Shown here: one piece after another, positions 8,209-18,074 of the stretch
Layout of the letters: every line of letters begins with the position of its first letter
Numbering within the stretch: position 1 is the first letter of the stretch
Assembly: GCA_018384745.1 (NCBI GenBank)
Contig: JAHAYH010000116.1
Location: 1 to 32,238 of the forward strand
Reading direction: 5' to 3'
Length of the DNA: 32,238 nucleotides
Origin: Caryophanon sp.
Lineage (GTDB): Bacteria; Bacillota; Bacilli; Bacillales_A; Planococcaceae
Notes under the pieces: model-generated
Told to the model about the DNA's origin: nothing
The model's input: the letters and a program-made list of their open reading frames with translations, nothing else
Databases searched by the model: none
Position numbers and translations under genes: made by a program

Positions 8209-8248
8209 CATAAAGAAAACCGCGCACCATCACTGGATACGCGGTTTT
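8209..8248 (-). terminator. Intrinsic terminator of yisL
   Basis: A perfect 9-bp stem AAAACCGCG/CGCGGTTTT (8216-8224 with 8240-8248) has a 15-base loop. On the minus strand the stem ends in TTTT and is followed by CTTTAT. It begins 11 bases after the yisL stop codon. Confidence 0.75.
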
Positions 8249-8259
8249 AGTGCCGGCAA

Positions 8260-8610
8260 TTAGAAGAAATCCATGCCCATTGGTAGCTTTAAGCCGTAGA
8301 AAATTGTTACAAGTGCAAAAACAACTAATAACGCCATGAAGACACCAGCTGGTTTTCCTTTTTGCTTCTTGCCTAATACCATTTCCATCATACCGATTGT
8401 TAAAATGGCAAACGTAAATTTAATGTCATATTCAAAACCTGAACGGTATTCTAAAAATAATGCGCCACCTGAAACGATTGCGAAAATATAAAATACGCGT
8501 AAAGCCATATGAACACCTTTAGAATACTTCGCTAACGCTACAAAAAATAGCACGAGCATGACTACCCAAGACGTAATGTGTAAATGAGTAGATGATGTTA
8601 AAAAGTCCAT
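8260..8610 (-). CDS. yisL: YisL-like UPF0344/DUF1516 membrane protein
   Basis: This 116-residue protein has four predicted membrane helices and a short basic loop (GKKQKGKPAG). The N-terminal THLHITSWVV, the central LRVFYI and IGMMEM segments, and the LKLPMG-type C-terminal end match the YisL family as I remember it from Bacillus. The function is unknown. The ATG has GAGGTG eight bases upstream. It lies directly downstream of yisK, as these genes do in Bacillus subtilis, so the yisK-yisL pairing is conserved. It has a plausible promoter of its own and a clear terminator. Confidence 0.85.
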   Translation of the reverse strand: MDFLTSSTHLHITSWVVMLVLFFVALAKYSKGVHMALRVFYIFAIVSGGALFLEYRSGFEYDIKFTFAILTIGMMEMVLGKKQKGKPAGVFMALLVVFALVTIFYGLKLPMGMDFF

Positions 8611-8646
8611 ATTTTCCCCACCTCATAATAGATTCGTACATGTACC

Positions 8647-8675
8647 ATCGTACCAGATATTATGGGGTGATTCAA
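8647..8675 (-). promoter_or_regulatory. Candidate yisL promoter
   Basis: On the minus strand, TTGAAT (8670-8675) and TACGAT (8647-8652) are separated by 17 bp, each matching four of six consensus bases. The predicted start is about 30 bases before the yisL ATG. Confidence 0.4.
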
Positions 8676-8688
8676 ATTGTTACAAACG

Positions 8689-9588
8689 TTATTCAAAACG
8701 GTTCACTAATGTACCGATGCCTTCAACAGACACTTTCACAACGTCGCCACTTTTTAAGTACGTTGGTGGGTTCATCCCTTTCCCAACTCCTGCTGGCGTA
8801 CCTGTTAAAATCAGATCGCCTGGCTCTAATGTTACGTATTTCGAAATCGTTGAAATTAACGTATCTACTTTAAACAGCATGTTTTTCGTTGACGCATTTT
8901 GACGAATTTCATCGTTCACTTTCGTCACGATTGTTAATGCGTGTGGGTCTGGTAATTCGTCTTTCGTTACTAAGTAAGGACCGACTGGACATGTGCCTTC
9001 TAAGCTTTTGCCTAAGAAGAACTGCTCGTGACGGTATTGTACGTCGCGTGCTGAAATGTCATTTGCGATTGTGTAGCCAAATACGTAGTCAAACGCTAAT
9101 GACTTCGGAATGTCTTTGCCACCTTTACCGATGACGATTGCTAATTCCCCTTCGTAATCAAGAGAATCTGTTTTATCCGCATGTAGCGGTAACGTTTGCT
9201 CATCCGCTGCAATCGTAAGTGGTGACTTCGTGAAGACGATTAAATCTTCCGGTGATACACCGCCCATTTCCGCTGCGTGATCGGCATAGTTACGTCCTAC
9301 ACAAATAATATTTTTCGGTGTACGTGGAATTGGTGATAACCACGTAATGTCTGTAAATGCACGCTTAAATTGCGCTGGATTTTCATCCTTTGAAGCCGCT
9401 TCAACTAATTTACGAATTTGTTCGACAAAGTCTAGCCCTTTTGCGACACCTTCTACCATAGTTGGTGAAAACTCTGGTAATACGGCTAACTGTTCTTGAA
9501 TGGCAAGAACATCCCATACTGCCTCTTCTTTTTTGACTTTTAGTCCAAATCGAACTTGATCGTTATAAGTAAATGATAAAAGTTTCAT
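8689..9588 (-). CDS. yisK: Fumarylacetoacetate hydrolase family protein (YisK type)
   Basis: This 299-residue cytoplasmic enzyme belongs to the FAH superfamily, whose members hydrolyse or decarboxylate beta-diketo and oxo-acids; YisK-type proteins act on oxaloacetate. A short N-terminal domain precedes the FAH fold. The motif CVGRNYADHAAEMG is at about 96-109. Metal ligands Glu146 and Glu148 lie in DYEGEL and Asp177 in NDISARD, and a GTPAGVGKG loop is near the C-terminus. The full catalytic set looks intact. I place the start at ATG 9586-9588, because AAAAAGGAG lies 12 bases upstream and homologues start with MKxxxF. An in-frame ATG at 9622-9624 lacks a ribosome site and overlaps the predicted -10 element. 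A CodY-like box lies in front. Confidence 0.88.
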   Translation of the reverse strand: MKLLSFTYNDQVRFGLKVKKEEAVWDVLAIQEQLAVLPEFSPTMVEGVAKGLDFVEQIRKLVEAASKDENPAQFKRAFTDITWLSPIPRTPKNIICVGRNYADHAAEMGGVSPEDLIVFTKSPLTIAADEQTLPLHADKTDSLDYEGELAIVIGKGGKDIPKSLAFDYVFGYTIANDISARDVQYRHEQFFLGKSLEGTCPVGPYLVTKDELPDPHALTIVTKVNDEIRQNASTKNMLFKVDTLISTISKYVTLEPGDLILTGTPAGVGKGMNPPTYLKSGDVVKVSVEGIGTLVNRFE

Positions 9589-9619
9589 ATCGAGTAAGCG
9601 CTCCTTTTTGCTTTTTTTC

Positions 9620-9625
9620 ATCATA
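9620..9625 (-). promoter_or_regulatory. Candidate -10 element of yisK
   Basis: TATGAT on the minus strand lies about 32 bases before the chosen ATG and directly downstream of the CodY-like box. The -35 region (around 9643-9648) is a poor match, so the promoter may need an activator or lie elsewhere. Confidence 0.35.
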
Positions 9626-9630
9626 CCGCA

Positions 9631-9645
9631 AATCTTCAGAAATTT
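9631..9645. promoter_or_regulatory. CodY-box candidate upstream of yisK
   Basis: AATCTTCAGAAATTT matches the CodY consensus AATTTTCWGAAAATT at 13 of 15 positions. It would cover the spacer and -35 region of the predicted yisK promoter, a position suited to repression. Confidence 0.55.
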
Positions 9646-9661
9646 CCTTATTTTTGTTGAA

Positions 9662-10807
9662 TTATTTTTTATACGCTAGTCGCTTCCAACATGCCTCAAT
9701 CGGTCCTTGCGCAAATTTCATAAAATAAAGCTCGGCGATGATCACTTGTAACACGTATAAACCGAGCGCTACATACAGCATGTCATACACATCTAATTTG
9801 CCATAAAGCGCAGCGCCATATGAATAGCTAAGCGTCGTCATCACAACCGATTGCATGAGGTACATCGTCATCGACATGCGCCCAATGCTCGCAAACGGCT
9901 TACATAATCGCTGCACAAACGGCATTGTGCAAAGGAGCACAACAACGCTTGCATAACCGATCGCGACAAGCGGTCCGCCGACAAATGTTTGCACGTAGTA
10001 TTGTAAATACGTCCCGTCCCCGAACACAAATAAGCTTTTCATATAAATGCCAAGTGCCAGTGTGATCGTCATCAGGACGAACCAAAAACGCTTTCGCTCA
10101 CGTGCCCGTTCAATAAGGCGCCATTTCGACGCGGCGGCACCAACGAGCATATACGCAAGGAGCGTCGTAAGCCACATAAACGGCTGGAACATATAAAAGA
10201 AATCTTCCGCACGCTGCATGAATGAATCACTCCACGAGCCGAGCGTATAAGCTGTGACAACGTCTTCAATTGCTTCAATGTCAATATATAGCTCCATGAC
10301 AACGTCGCGAAACACGAAATAACCGAGCACAAATAACATGTACAGATGCCATAAGCTATTTAGCATGAGCGCACTTAGCAGTAAGCCTTTTGAATGGAAG
10401 CGGATGAACGCAAGCAGCACGAACGCACAAATGGCATAGGCTGTTAAAATATCGCCCCACCAAATGACGATGCCGTGCACGACGCCAATGATCAGTAAAA
10501 TTGTAAAGCGGCGCGGCGCAAATGAATAAAACGATTGGCCGCTGTTCGTCGCTTTCGTGTACTGCATCGCGACACCGTATCCGAACAGCATCGCAAACAA
10601 CGGGTAAATGCTTCCTTGTATGTAAATGGCGATGTTTTCGTAGGCGACAAGCTCAAACGGACTGCCGCGATACCACGCATATAGATCAATATACGGCATC
10701 GGTAAAAAGAAACCAAAAACGTTAATGACTAAAATACCAAGCAAGCAAAGTCCTCGAATAATGTCGAGCGTTTGTACACGCTCGTTAGCTAATACTGGTT
10801 TGTACAC
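9662..10807 (-). CDS. DUF418 (YeiB-like) multi-span membrane protein
   Basis: This 381-residue integral membrane protein has about ten hydrophobic helices. The N-terminal motif ERVQTLDIIRGLCLLGI and the C-terminal GPIEACWKRL are hallmarks of the DUF418/YeiB family (COG2311), which is often fused or related to heparan-acetyltransferase-like membrane proteins; the cellular role is unknown. The GTG start (10805-10807) is supported by AGGAGG seven bases upstream. The addA terminator ends immediately before this ribosome site, leaving no room for a separate promoter, so expression probably depends on readthrough from addBA. Confidence 0.85.
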   Translation of the reverse strand: MYKPVLANERVQTLDIIRGLCLLGILVINVFGFFLPMPYIDLYAWYRGSPFELVAYENIAIYIQGSIYPLFAMLFGYGVAMQYTKATNSGQSFYSFAPRRFTILLIIGVVHGIVIWWGDILTAYAICAFVLLAFIRFHSKGLLLSALMLNSLWHLYMLFVLGYFVFRDVVMELYIDIEAIEDVVTAYTLGSWSDSFMQRAEDFFYMFQPFMWLTTLLAYMLVGAAASKWRLIERARERKRFWFVLMTITLALGIYMKSLFVFGDGTYLQYYVQTFVGGPLVAIGYASVVVLLCTMPFVQRLCKPFASIGRMSMTMYLMQSVVMTTLSYSYGAALYGKLDVYDMLYVALGLYVLQVIIAELYFMKFAQGPIEACWKRLAYKK

Positions 10808-10820
10808 TTGTACACCTCCT

Positions 10821-10854
10821 AAAAAAACTGAGACAACGTAAAACGATGCCTCAG
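10821..10854 (-). terminator. Intrinsic terminator of addBA
   Basis: The stem CTGAGGCA/TGTCTCAG (10828-10835 with 10847-10854, one G-T wobble) is followed on the minus strand by seven T residues (10821-10827). It begins about 11 bases past the addA stop. Confidence 0.7.
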
Positions 10855-10864
10855 CTATTTTTCA

Positions 10865-13800
10865 TTATGGTAACACAATTGTTTCGCCACTGCGGACGGC
10901 GTAAATGACTTTTTGTGCAACCGGCGCTTGTAAAATGCGTTCAAGTGCCATCGCATACGTCGATAACTGCACATGATAACGACGCGTCAATTCCGCTTGT
11001 AAGTCCTTCTTCGCAATGCGGTCTGTTTTATAATCAAGCAAAATGAACGTGCCATCGTCTTGTTCAATGACGCAGTCAATAATCCCTTGAATAATTTGTC
11101 CATCTACCGCTTCATCTTGCACGAGCATCGTAAACGGCAACTCGCGGAATAGGCGACGAGCAGCGCTGAATTGCTTGCCAATATTTGACTGGAAGAAGTC
11201 GATAAAGTGCTGCGGCTCCAATACAGATGCTTCTTCAGCTGTTAACACTTCACGCGTTACGAGCGATGCAATAAAGCTGTCGATCGCTGCTGTCGTCGCA
11301 AAGCCTTGCTGCGGTACGTGCTGCATCGCGGCGTGGAAAGCTGTGCCGACCTCTGCTGCTGTCAACGCTTTTTGCTGCATAAACTGCGGGCGCGGCGCTT
11401 CCGTTGTAACGATTGCTTCTTGCGCATGAAACAGCTCAGGCTCTTCTTGTTGCTGTAGTTGCTGCAAACGCTTTAGCTCGCTGACCGATGTTTTCGAGCG
11501 CTGCATCGTTGCTGCGTCGTGTTCATACGTTGCTGAAAAGCGCTGCGTCACTTGTTCGATTAACATCTCATCAAGTGTTGTATCATCTGCAAGCTGCTCT
11601 TTTGTCACCGCATCGTGCTGCTCGATAAGCTCCGTCGCATCAACAATCGTAAAGTCCCACTGCGTTACAGCGTCATCGCGGTCTTCGATATACGTTTGGA
11701 AATCGGCATGACGCGCAATCGCAGGACCAAGCCAATCTAAATAGCTATTGGCCTTCGCTCGTAAGTAGTTTGGCAACGGCTGTCCTTGTTTGATATGTTG
11801 TTGCTCACGCCATGCGAGCACTGTTTTATTCGCATCTTTGACGGAACCGACGATGTACAAACGCTCTTTCGGCCGCGTCATCGCTACGTATAAAATACGC
11901 ATCTCCTCTGCGCGCATTTCCAGCAGCTTTTTTTCTTTAATCGCTAAAAATGGCAGCGACGTATACGTAATGCGATGCTCTGGGTCAATGGCTTTTACAC
12001 CGATGCCGTATTGTTGGTCAAATAAATAAGGATGATTGAAATCCATTTTATTAAAACCGCGACCTGTTCCTGCTACGAAAACAATTGGGAACTCAAGCCC
12101 TTTAGATGCATGGATCGTCATAATGCGCACGACATCTTCTTCAGCACTTACAGAGCGCGCTGTTCCTAAATCATCCCCACGCGTTTTCATACGGTCAATG
12201 AAGCGTAAAAAGCGGAACAAGCCACGAAACGCTGTTTGTTCATACGTTAATGCACGGTCATGCAGCACGCGTAAATTCGCTTGACGCTGCTTGCCGTTGA
12301 TCATCGCACCGACCATCTCATAATAGTACGTATCTTCATAAATCATCCAAATTAAATCGGCAAGCGACAGACGCTTCGATGCATCTCGCCACTTTTGAAG
12401 GAGCTGTAAAAAGCGCTGTAACTTCTCTGCTGTTTTCGGGGCAATGCCGCTTTTACCATGACGTACAAACTGATGCAGCGCCTCGTAAAACGGCACTTTT
12501 TTATCAGAAATACGAATCGTTGCTAACTCATTTTCCGTCAGGCCAACAAACGGTGCACGCAACACCGAAGCAAGCGCAATGTCTTGATACGGATTATCGA
12601 CCACTTTTAGCGTATTGAGCATGATCATCACTTCAAGCGCTTCAAAATAGCCTTTTGCAAGCTCCGTATAAAGCGGTATACCGGCATGCTTAAATTCATC
12701 AGCAAACTCTGACGACCATGTCATCGAACGCATTAAAATGACAATATCGCGGTATTCAAGCGGACGCTGCACACCATCTTTTCCTTTCACAGTGACGCCA
12801 CTTGCCATCATGCGCTTAATTTCACGAATGATGTAACGCGCTTCAAACTGCGCCTGCGTAAAATCATCCTCATCGTCTGGCACGTCCACGTCCTCTGCAT
12901 CAGGTGGCACGATTATAGCGACATGAATTGGTTGCGCATGTGGCACATCGTCATAGCCGTTACTATATTTTAGCGACGCGTCATCGTCGTAATCGAGTTC
13001 GCCGACTTCCTTTGTCATCACTTGTTCAAATATATAGTTCGTACCGTGCAGCACTTCTTTTCGCGAGCGGAAGTTGGCATTTAAATCGATTTTCAAGCCC
13101 GTTTGCGCGCGCTTATATTCATCGTACTTCGATAAAAACAAGCCTGGTTCTGCTAAGCGGAAGCGATAGATCGACTGCTTTAAATCGCCGACCATGAACA
13201 TATTGCCGTTGGACGCATCGCCGCTTTTGACCAGCTGTAAAATCGTTTCTTGTAACACGTTGATGTCTTGATACTCATCGACAAGCACTTCTTTAAACTT
13301 TTGCTGAAAATCAAGCGCGACAACGGACGGCGTAAGCTTACCATCAACTTCTGTCGCTAAAATTTGTAGCGCGTAATGCTCTAAATCTGAAAAATCAACG
13401 AGCGCGCGCTTACGCTTCATTTGCTTATAGCGCTCACTATAATCTTTCGTCAGCTGCACAAGCGTTGCAATAATTGGCGCCATTTGACGCACTTCTTGCA
13501 CGAGCGTTTCTGGTCGACGCGTGAAATACGTCTCCGCAAGCGTTGTAATCGTCTTTTTCGCCTTGTCGCGCTTTGCTTTCGCCCGCGCTTGTAAATCTGG
13601 ATCGCCCGCTTCTGCTTTTTTAATCGTTGCTAAACGCGACCATTTCACATGTGTAATCGCGTCGTGCATGTGTTGCCACGTACCGCTTTGTGCAATGGCA
13701 AGCAGCGTGCGCACAAGCTCAACATCTTGCTCATACGTTGCGCTATATCCAGCTGGACCATCTGGCAATAACATGAGCTCTCGCATTTCGTCCAAATAGC

Positions 13801-14548
13801 TCATCGCACTTTCAAGCTCGAGTACAATCGACTTTTTCACATCTTGAATAAACGATAAATCATCAACCGTCGTGTCAGCGGCGAGCTCGTAACTATCGAC
13901 GAGCTGATCGAGCCATGCGTACGGCTGTGGTTGCACGCGCGACATATCGTACAGCCGTTCAATTAACAGCTCAATCGCTTGGTCATCACGGTCGGACGTG
14001 AAGCTATCGACTAAGCGGTACATATCAATGAGTGATACATCATTTGTGTCGTCATACGCGAGCTCAAGTACTTCGGCTAACACGTCATCACGAAGCAGTG
14101 CCGCTTCGCCATCATTGGCAATGCGAAAACCTGGGTCTAGATCAAGCATGTACGCATATTGCTTCACAATCGCTAAGCAAAATGAATGCAGCGTCGAAAT
14201 TTGCGCTTTATTCACTAAGCTTAATTGGCGACGCACGTGCTGAATACGCGCGTCATTTCTTGGTGTGGCAGCGAGTTGTTCCTTCAATGTTTTTTCAAGC
14301 GCAGTTGCCATACGCTGACGCATCTCGGCCGCCGCTGCATTCGTAAATGTCACGACAAGTAGCTCGTCACAATCGATTGGCGCGCCGTTTGTACCGATCA
14401 CTTTTTCAATCATACGGTTAATGAGTACGGCTGTTTTGCCGGAGCCTGCAGCTGCGGAGACGAGCGTATCTTGTCCACTCGCATAAATCGCATGCCACTG
14501 CTCGTTTGTCCATTGTACGTCTTCCGGTTTTACAGGAATAGTTGTCAC
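10865..14548 (-). CDS. addA: ATP-dependent helicase/nuclease subunit A
   Basis: This 1227-residue protein is the motor and one nuclease of AddAB, the Gram-positive counterpart of RecBCD. AddAB processes double-strand ends up to a Chi site and loads RecA. Visible UvrD-type helicase motifs are Walker A AAAGSGKT (about 32-39), Walker B VDEYQDIN, GDLKQSIYRFR, TIHASKGLEF and YVAMTRPKERL. The C-terminal RecB-type nuclease motif IIDCVIE...LLDYKTD is intact. The length is close to that of the B. subtilis protein (about 1230). The GTG start overlaps the addB stop (GTGA), so translation is coupled. Confidence 0.97.
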   Translation of the reverse strand: MTTIPVKPEDVQWTNEQWHAIYASGQDTLVSAAAGSGKTAVLINRMIEKVIGTNGAPIDCDELLVVTFTNAAAAEMRQRMATALEKTLKEQLAATPRNDARIQHVRRQLSLVNKAQISTLHSFCLAIVKQYAYMLDLDPGFRIANDGEAALLRDDVLAEVLELAYDDTNDVSLIDMYRLVDSFTSDRDDQAIELLIERLYDMSRVQPQPYAWLDQLVDSYELAADTTVDDLSFIQDVKKSIVLELESAMSYLDEMRELMLLPDGPAGYSATYEQDVELVRTLLAIAQSGTWQHMHDAITHVKWSRLATIKKAEAGDPDLQARAKAKRDKAKKTITTLAETYFTRRPETLVQEVRQMAPIIATLVQLTKDYSERYKQMKRKRALVDFSDLEHYALQILATEVDGKLTPSVVALDFQQKFKEVLVDEYQDINVLQETILQLVKSGDASNGNMFMVGDLKQSIYRFRLAEPGLFLSKYDEYKRAQTGLKIDLNANFRSRKEVLHGTNYIFEQVMTKEVGELDYDDDASLKYSNGYDDVPHAQPIHVAIIVPPDAEDVDVPDDEDDFTQAQFEARYIIREIKRMMASGVTVKGKDGVQRPLEYRDIVILMRSMTWSSEFADEFKHAGIPLYTELAKGYFEALEVMIMLNTLKVVDNPYQDIALASVLRAPFVGLTENELATIRISDKKVPFYEALHQFVRHGKSGIAPKTAEKLQRFLQLLQKWRDASKRLSLADLIWMIYEDTYYYEMVGAMINGKQRQANLRVLHDRALTYEQTAFRGLFRFLRFIDRMKTRGDDLGTARSVSAEEDVVRIMTIHASKGLEFPIVFVAGTGRGFNKMDFNHPYLFDQQYGIGVKAIDPEHRITYTSLPFLAIKEKKLLEMRAEEMRILYVAMTRPKERLYIVGSVKDANKTVLAWREQQHIKQGQPLPNYLRAKANSYLDWLGPAIARHADFQTYIEDRDDAVTQWDFTIVDATELIEQHDAVTKEQLADDTTLDEMLIEQVTQRFSATYEHDAATMQRSKTSVSELKRLQQLQQQEEPELFHAQEAIVTTEAPRPQFMQQKALTAAEVGTAFHAAMQHVPQQGFATTAAIDSFIASLVTREVLTAEEASVLEPQHFIDFFQSNIGKQFSAARRLFRELPFTMLVQDEAVDGQIIQGIIDCVIEQDDGTFILLDYKTDRIAKKDLQAELTRRYHVQLSTYAMALERILQAPVAQKVIYAVRSGETIVLP

Positions 14549-17500
14549 GAGTCACTCACTTCCTTTCGCACTTTCTCAACAAATTGCTCTTGCTTCATCG
14601 GTTTTAATCGACGGTATTGCTGCTCACCGTCTGACGGGTCAAACTGACAAATCGCTTTGTACTGACAATACGTACATGCCGTTTTGTCCTTTAAACGGAA
14701 CGGTTCAATGTCGGTTTTACCAGCTAAAATGCCGTTGCCTGCTTCGGTATGCTTTTTGCGCACATATTGCTGCACATAGCGCATATCTTCCGTTTCGATC
14801 ACTTTTGAACGCTCTGTATAAATAGAGCCGTCTTTTTTCAACGTCACCGGAATGATGCTTGATTTTGCTGGCTGCTCCTCTAGCGAATCATCCATTAAAT
14901 GAATCATTTGCTCATTTGTCGTAATGAGTCCACGCATGCGGTACTCCTCTAAGCGTGCAGCTTCGAGTGCGTATTCATCGATTTCGGTATCGAGCGTTAA
15001 CATCGGGTTATGCATATGCACATACAGTACACCTGCTGGCTCGACTTCGCCCGTTCCTTTTAAGAGCTGCTCTGCATTTTCCATCGCTACGTCTAAATAC
15101 GTCATTAATTGCAATGACAGCCCGTGATACACTTCCGATAAGTTTAAATCGCGCGCAGATGATTTATAATCGACGACGCGTAAGTACGTTTGATTGTCAA
15201 TTGTTGCACGGTCGATGCGGTCAATGCGCCCTTGTAAAAATAGCTTATGTTTATTTTCAAGCGGAATCTCAAGCGGCGGCATCGCTTCGTTAAAACCAAA
15301 TCCTTGTTCAAAAGCGATCGTTTTAAAATGTGATTTTTGCGCATGATACGTTAACGCGAGCATCGTGCGCTCTACAATGTGCATTAATTTTTTTTGAATG
15401 TAACGATAGCGCGCACTGCTCAGTAAAATTTGATGTGAAAATACCGGTACAATTTCTTCAATCGCTTGCTTTGTTAGCAGGCGACATTGCTCTTTTGATA
15501 GGCGATTCCACTGCACACCAAGACGCTCTGTTTCCTCGGTAATCCACTTCATCGCCGCGTGGAATAAATCACCCATCGCGAAGTTTTCTAAGCGATACTC
15601 CGCGCGTTCTTCCAGCTTTAAACCGTACGTCGCAAAGTGTGAAAACGGACAGCTGAAAAAGCGTTCAATGCGTGACACGCTCGACGTTAGCTGCGTGCCA
15701 TAAAGCTGCGTTGTCACATCGCTTGTTAGCGGCTCCCCTTTATTTTTTTCATGAAGCGGCTTTGTGACTTGCTCAAACATATTTGCCCACGTCATATGCT
15801 GCTCATAATAGTGCTGGACGGCGCGCCAAATGGCTGGTAGCGGCTCTCCTTGCTCTAATTGGCGCAGCTGTGACACGACAAACGGCATCGCTGCACGCGG
15901 GTGCTGTAAATAGCTTAAAACATCGGGCTTCTCGCTCACATCTTCACTCGGGTCCATGTAAATACGTCGCTGTTGTGCGTTTGGCAACAGTTCCTTTAAA
16001 CGTTTCACATACATCGATGGCAACAACGCCTTACTCTCTTCATCCGCAAGTGGATATGACACGTACAAGCGCTGCGATGCGGACGCCAGCGCAGTATATA
16101 AAATATACGGCTCTTGCAGCAGTCGCTTTTTTGTCGTCGGTGCTAATTCAAAGCCGGCTTGTGTAAAATAATCACGCTCGCGGTCAGATAATAAGCCTTC
16201 ATAATCAATACGCTTTGGATACACGCCGTCGTTCATACCAACTAAAAACACGACTTTCGTATGCGCTAAACGAGCAAGATCTGCCGTTGCCACCATCACT
16301 TGATCAAGCGTCGGTGGAATGCGCGAAAATTCCAACGCTTCAAAGCCTTCATCTAAAATATCAATCATTTCTTCTAATGACAGCTCTGCGTCTCCAAACA
16401 TTTGTACAAATTGGTCGAGCACTTGTAAAAAGCCGTTCCATACTTGGTCATGCTCCGCTGCTTCATACAGCTGATTGTTATTCAGCTCACGTTCCTTTAG
16501 TGCCATCATCTTTGCATAAATATCGCAGTCTTCAATGAGCGCATAAAGGGCCGAGGCCATTTCACGCGCATTTTTTGCTTGAATTAAGCGTTCCTGCAAC
16601 GCTTCAAGCGGTGGCACGACAACGTTTCGCACCGCTTCAATTTCTTGTTGAATCGCGCGTTCCTCATCCGTTTGCACTTGGCGGTTAAATTCTAAGCCGC
16701 GATATTTTTTAAAATACCAACGCGCATCATCTTGCCAGCGCGCCCCGTAAATCCCGTGCGAAATGACGTAGTTTTCCATGCGGTCGGCACGTTCACGCCA
16801 AATCGTCCGCTCCCCTTGCAATGGGAAAAATAAATCGGTCTTAATGCTGCGGAACATCGGCTCATATTTCCAACCTGTTGTGACCGCCTCAAGCGCCGAG
16901 CGACTAAACTCAATGAGTGGATGATGGAGCATCGGCTTTTTCGTGCTGCTGAAATACGGAATGTCATGCTGTGTAAACGCCGTTTCAATGAGCGGATCAT
17001 ACGCTTCTGCTTGGCGATACAATACCGCGATGTCTTTATAGCGAATGTTTTGTTCCGTTGCTAAATGGCGAATGTCGCGCGCCACTGCATTGATTTCTGC
17101 GCGGCGGTTGGACGCTTCGGTAATCGTTAGCGCCTCACTATTCCCGAGAAAAGGCTTCGTTGGCTGATCGTCAAAATGCGCCTCCACATACGCTAACGCC
17201 TCATGTTCATAGCGGCATGCTGTTTGACACACCACCTCCTGCTCAACTTGTAAGTTTAATTGTTCTGCTGCTTCGAGCAAACGTACAGCTGTTGACGCAG
17301 CTTCGTTAAATAACGCGTCGTCTTGATTGGCTTCATCAATTGAATCATACGGCAGCACGATTGTGACGTTCGCCGCCGTGCGCAGCAACTCGTTTACAAG
17401 TGCAAATTCACGTGCTGTAAATGCGGTGAAGCCATCAATATATACCGTTGCTTCCTGCATTTGTGACGACTGTGAAAGACGCTCTGTTAACAGTGGATAG

Positions 17501-18051
17501 TACCCTTCACTGTCGACGTACGTTGTGCCAAGGCGCTCCTCGACTGCTTCGACAACGACCTTTAAATCGGCTGTTTTACGCACTAATGTTTTTGGTGCAT
17601 CGAGTGACTCGAACTGCGTCATAACATCACCGAGCAGATCCGCTGTGACGTTGTAACGCCCAAACTCCTTTAACAGCGCTTCAATTTCAGCCGTAAATCC
17701 ACGTTTACCAGCTGCTTGGCGAAACAATGAGAACGACTCTTTATTCGCATCGAGCAGCTGACGAATGAGCATTTTATAGCCGACACCGTTTACTTCACGG
17801 CGCGCAATACCACCTGTTTCTTGCAAAATATACCATGCTAAACGTTTAAACGTTAATACTTGCGCGCGAATTAATCCGGGCATGTGGTGACGGTGCATTA
17901 AATCGTATTCTGTTGTGTACGACATTTGGTCTGGTACGATGACAAAAATCGGTGCACCGAGCGGCTGTTGTTGGCACATTGCGGCAACTTCTTTTTGGAT
18001 CAACTGAGACTTGCCACTACCGGCACGTCCTGAAATAATACGTAAGCTCAT
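14545..18051 (-). CDS. addB: ATP-dependent helicase/nuclease subunit B
   Basis: This is the partner of AddA, about 1168 residues. A Walker A (GRAGSGKS) sits at the extreme N-terminus, followed by an inactivated helicase-like body that recognises Chi in the family. The C-terminal nuclease domain has the DRID...VVDYKSS active-site motif. The iron-sulphur cysteines are present: one in FFSCPFSHFATYG and three in the CTYCQYKAIC segment (about 1126, 1129, 1135). I choose the ATG at 18049-18051, because transcription from the well-placed promoter would start near 18068, leaving GAGGGGG as the ribosome site nine bases away. An ATG two codons earlier (18055-18057) is also possible. Confidence 0.96.
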   Translation of the reverse strand: MSLRIISGRAGSGKSQLIQKEVAAMCQQQPLGAPIFVIVPDQMSYTTEYDLMHRHHMPGLIRAQVLTFKRLAWYILQETGGIARREVNGVGYKMLIRQLLDANKESFSLFRQAAGKRGFTAEIEALLKEFGRYNVTADLLGDVMTQFESLDAPKTLVRKTADLKVVVEAVEERLGTTYVDSEGYYPLLTERLSQSSQMQEATVYIDGFTAFTAREFALVNELLRTAANVTIVLPYDSIDEANQDDALFNEAASTAVRLLEAAEQLNLQVEQEVVCQTACRYEHEALAYVEAHFDDQPTKPFLGNSEALTITEASNRRAEINAVARDIRHLATEQNIRYKDIAVLYRQAEAYDPLIETAFTQHDIPYFSSTKKPMLHHPLIEFSRSALEAVTTGWKYEPMFRSIKTDLFFPLQGERTIWRERADRMENYVISHGIYGARWQDDARWYFKKYRGLEFNRQVQTDEERAIQQEIEAVRNVVVPPLEALQERLIQAKNAREMASALYALIEDCDIYAKMMALKERELNNNQLYEAAEHDQVWNGFLQVLDQFVQMFGDAELSLEEMIDILDEGFEALEFSRIPPTLDQVMVATADLARLAHTKVVFLVGMNDGVYPKRIDYEGLLSDRERDYFTQAGFELAPTTKKRLLQEPYILYTALASASQRLYVSYPLADEESKALLPSMYVKRLKELLPNAQQRRIYMDPSEDVSEKPDVLSYLQHPRAAMPFVVSQLRQLEQGEPLPAIWRAVQHYYEQHMTWANMFEQVTKPLHEKNKGEPLTSDVTTQLYGTQLTSSVSRIERFFSCPFSHFATYGLKLEERAEYRLENFAMGDLFHAAMKWITEETERLGVQWNRLSKEQCRLLTKQAIEEIVPVFSHQILLSSARYRYIQKKLMHIVERTMLALTYHAQKSHFKTIAFEQGFGFNEAMPPLEIPLENKHKLFLQGRIDRIDRATIDNQTYLRVVDYKSSARDLNLSEVYHGLSLQLMTYLDVAMENAEQLLKGTGEVEPAGVLYVHMHNPMLTLDTEIDEYALEAARLEEYRMRGLITTNEQMIHLMDDSLEEQPAKSSIIPVTLKKDGSIYTERSKVIETEDMRYVQQYVRKKHTEAGNGILAGKTDIEPFRLKDKTACTYCQYKAICQFDPSDGEQQYRRLKPMKQEQFVEKVRKEVSDS

Positions 18052-18074
18052 ATTCATCCCCCTCTACTCCCTTT

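Noticed and set aside
9589-9624. Longer yisK start giving 12 extra Lys-rich residues
   Set aside because: No ribosome site precedes it, the AAAAAGGAG site lies inside the extension, and a -10-like element overlaps its start codon.
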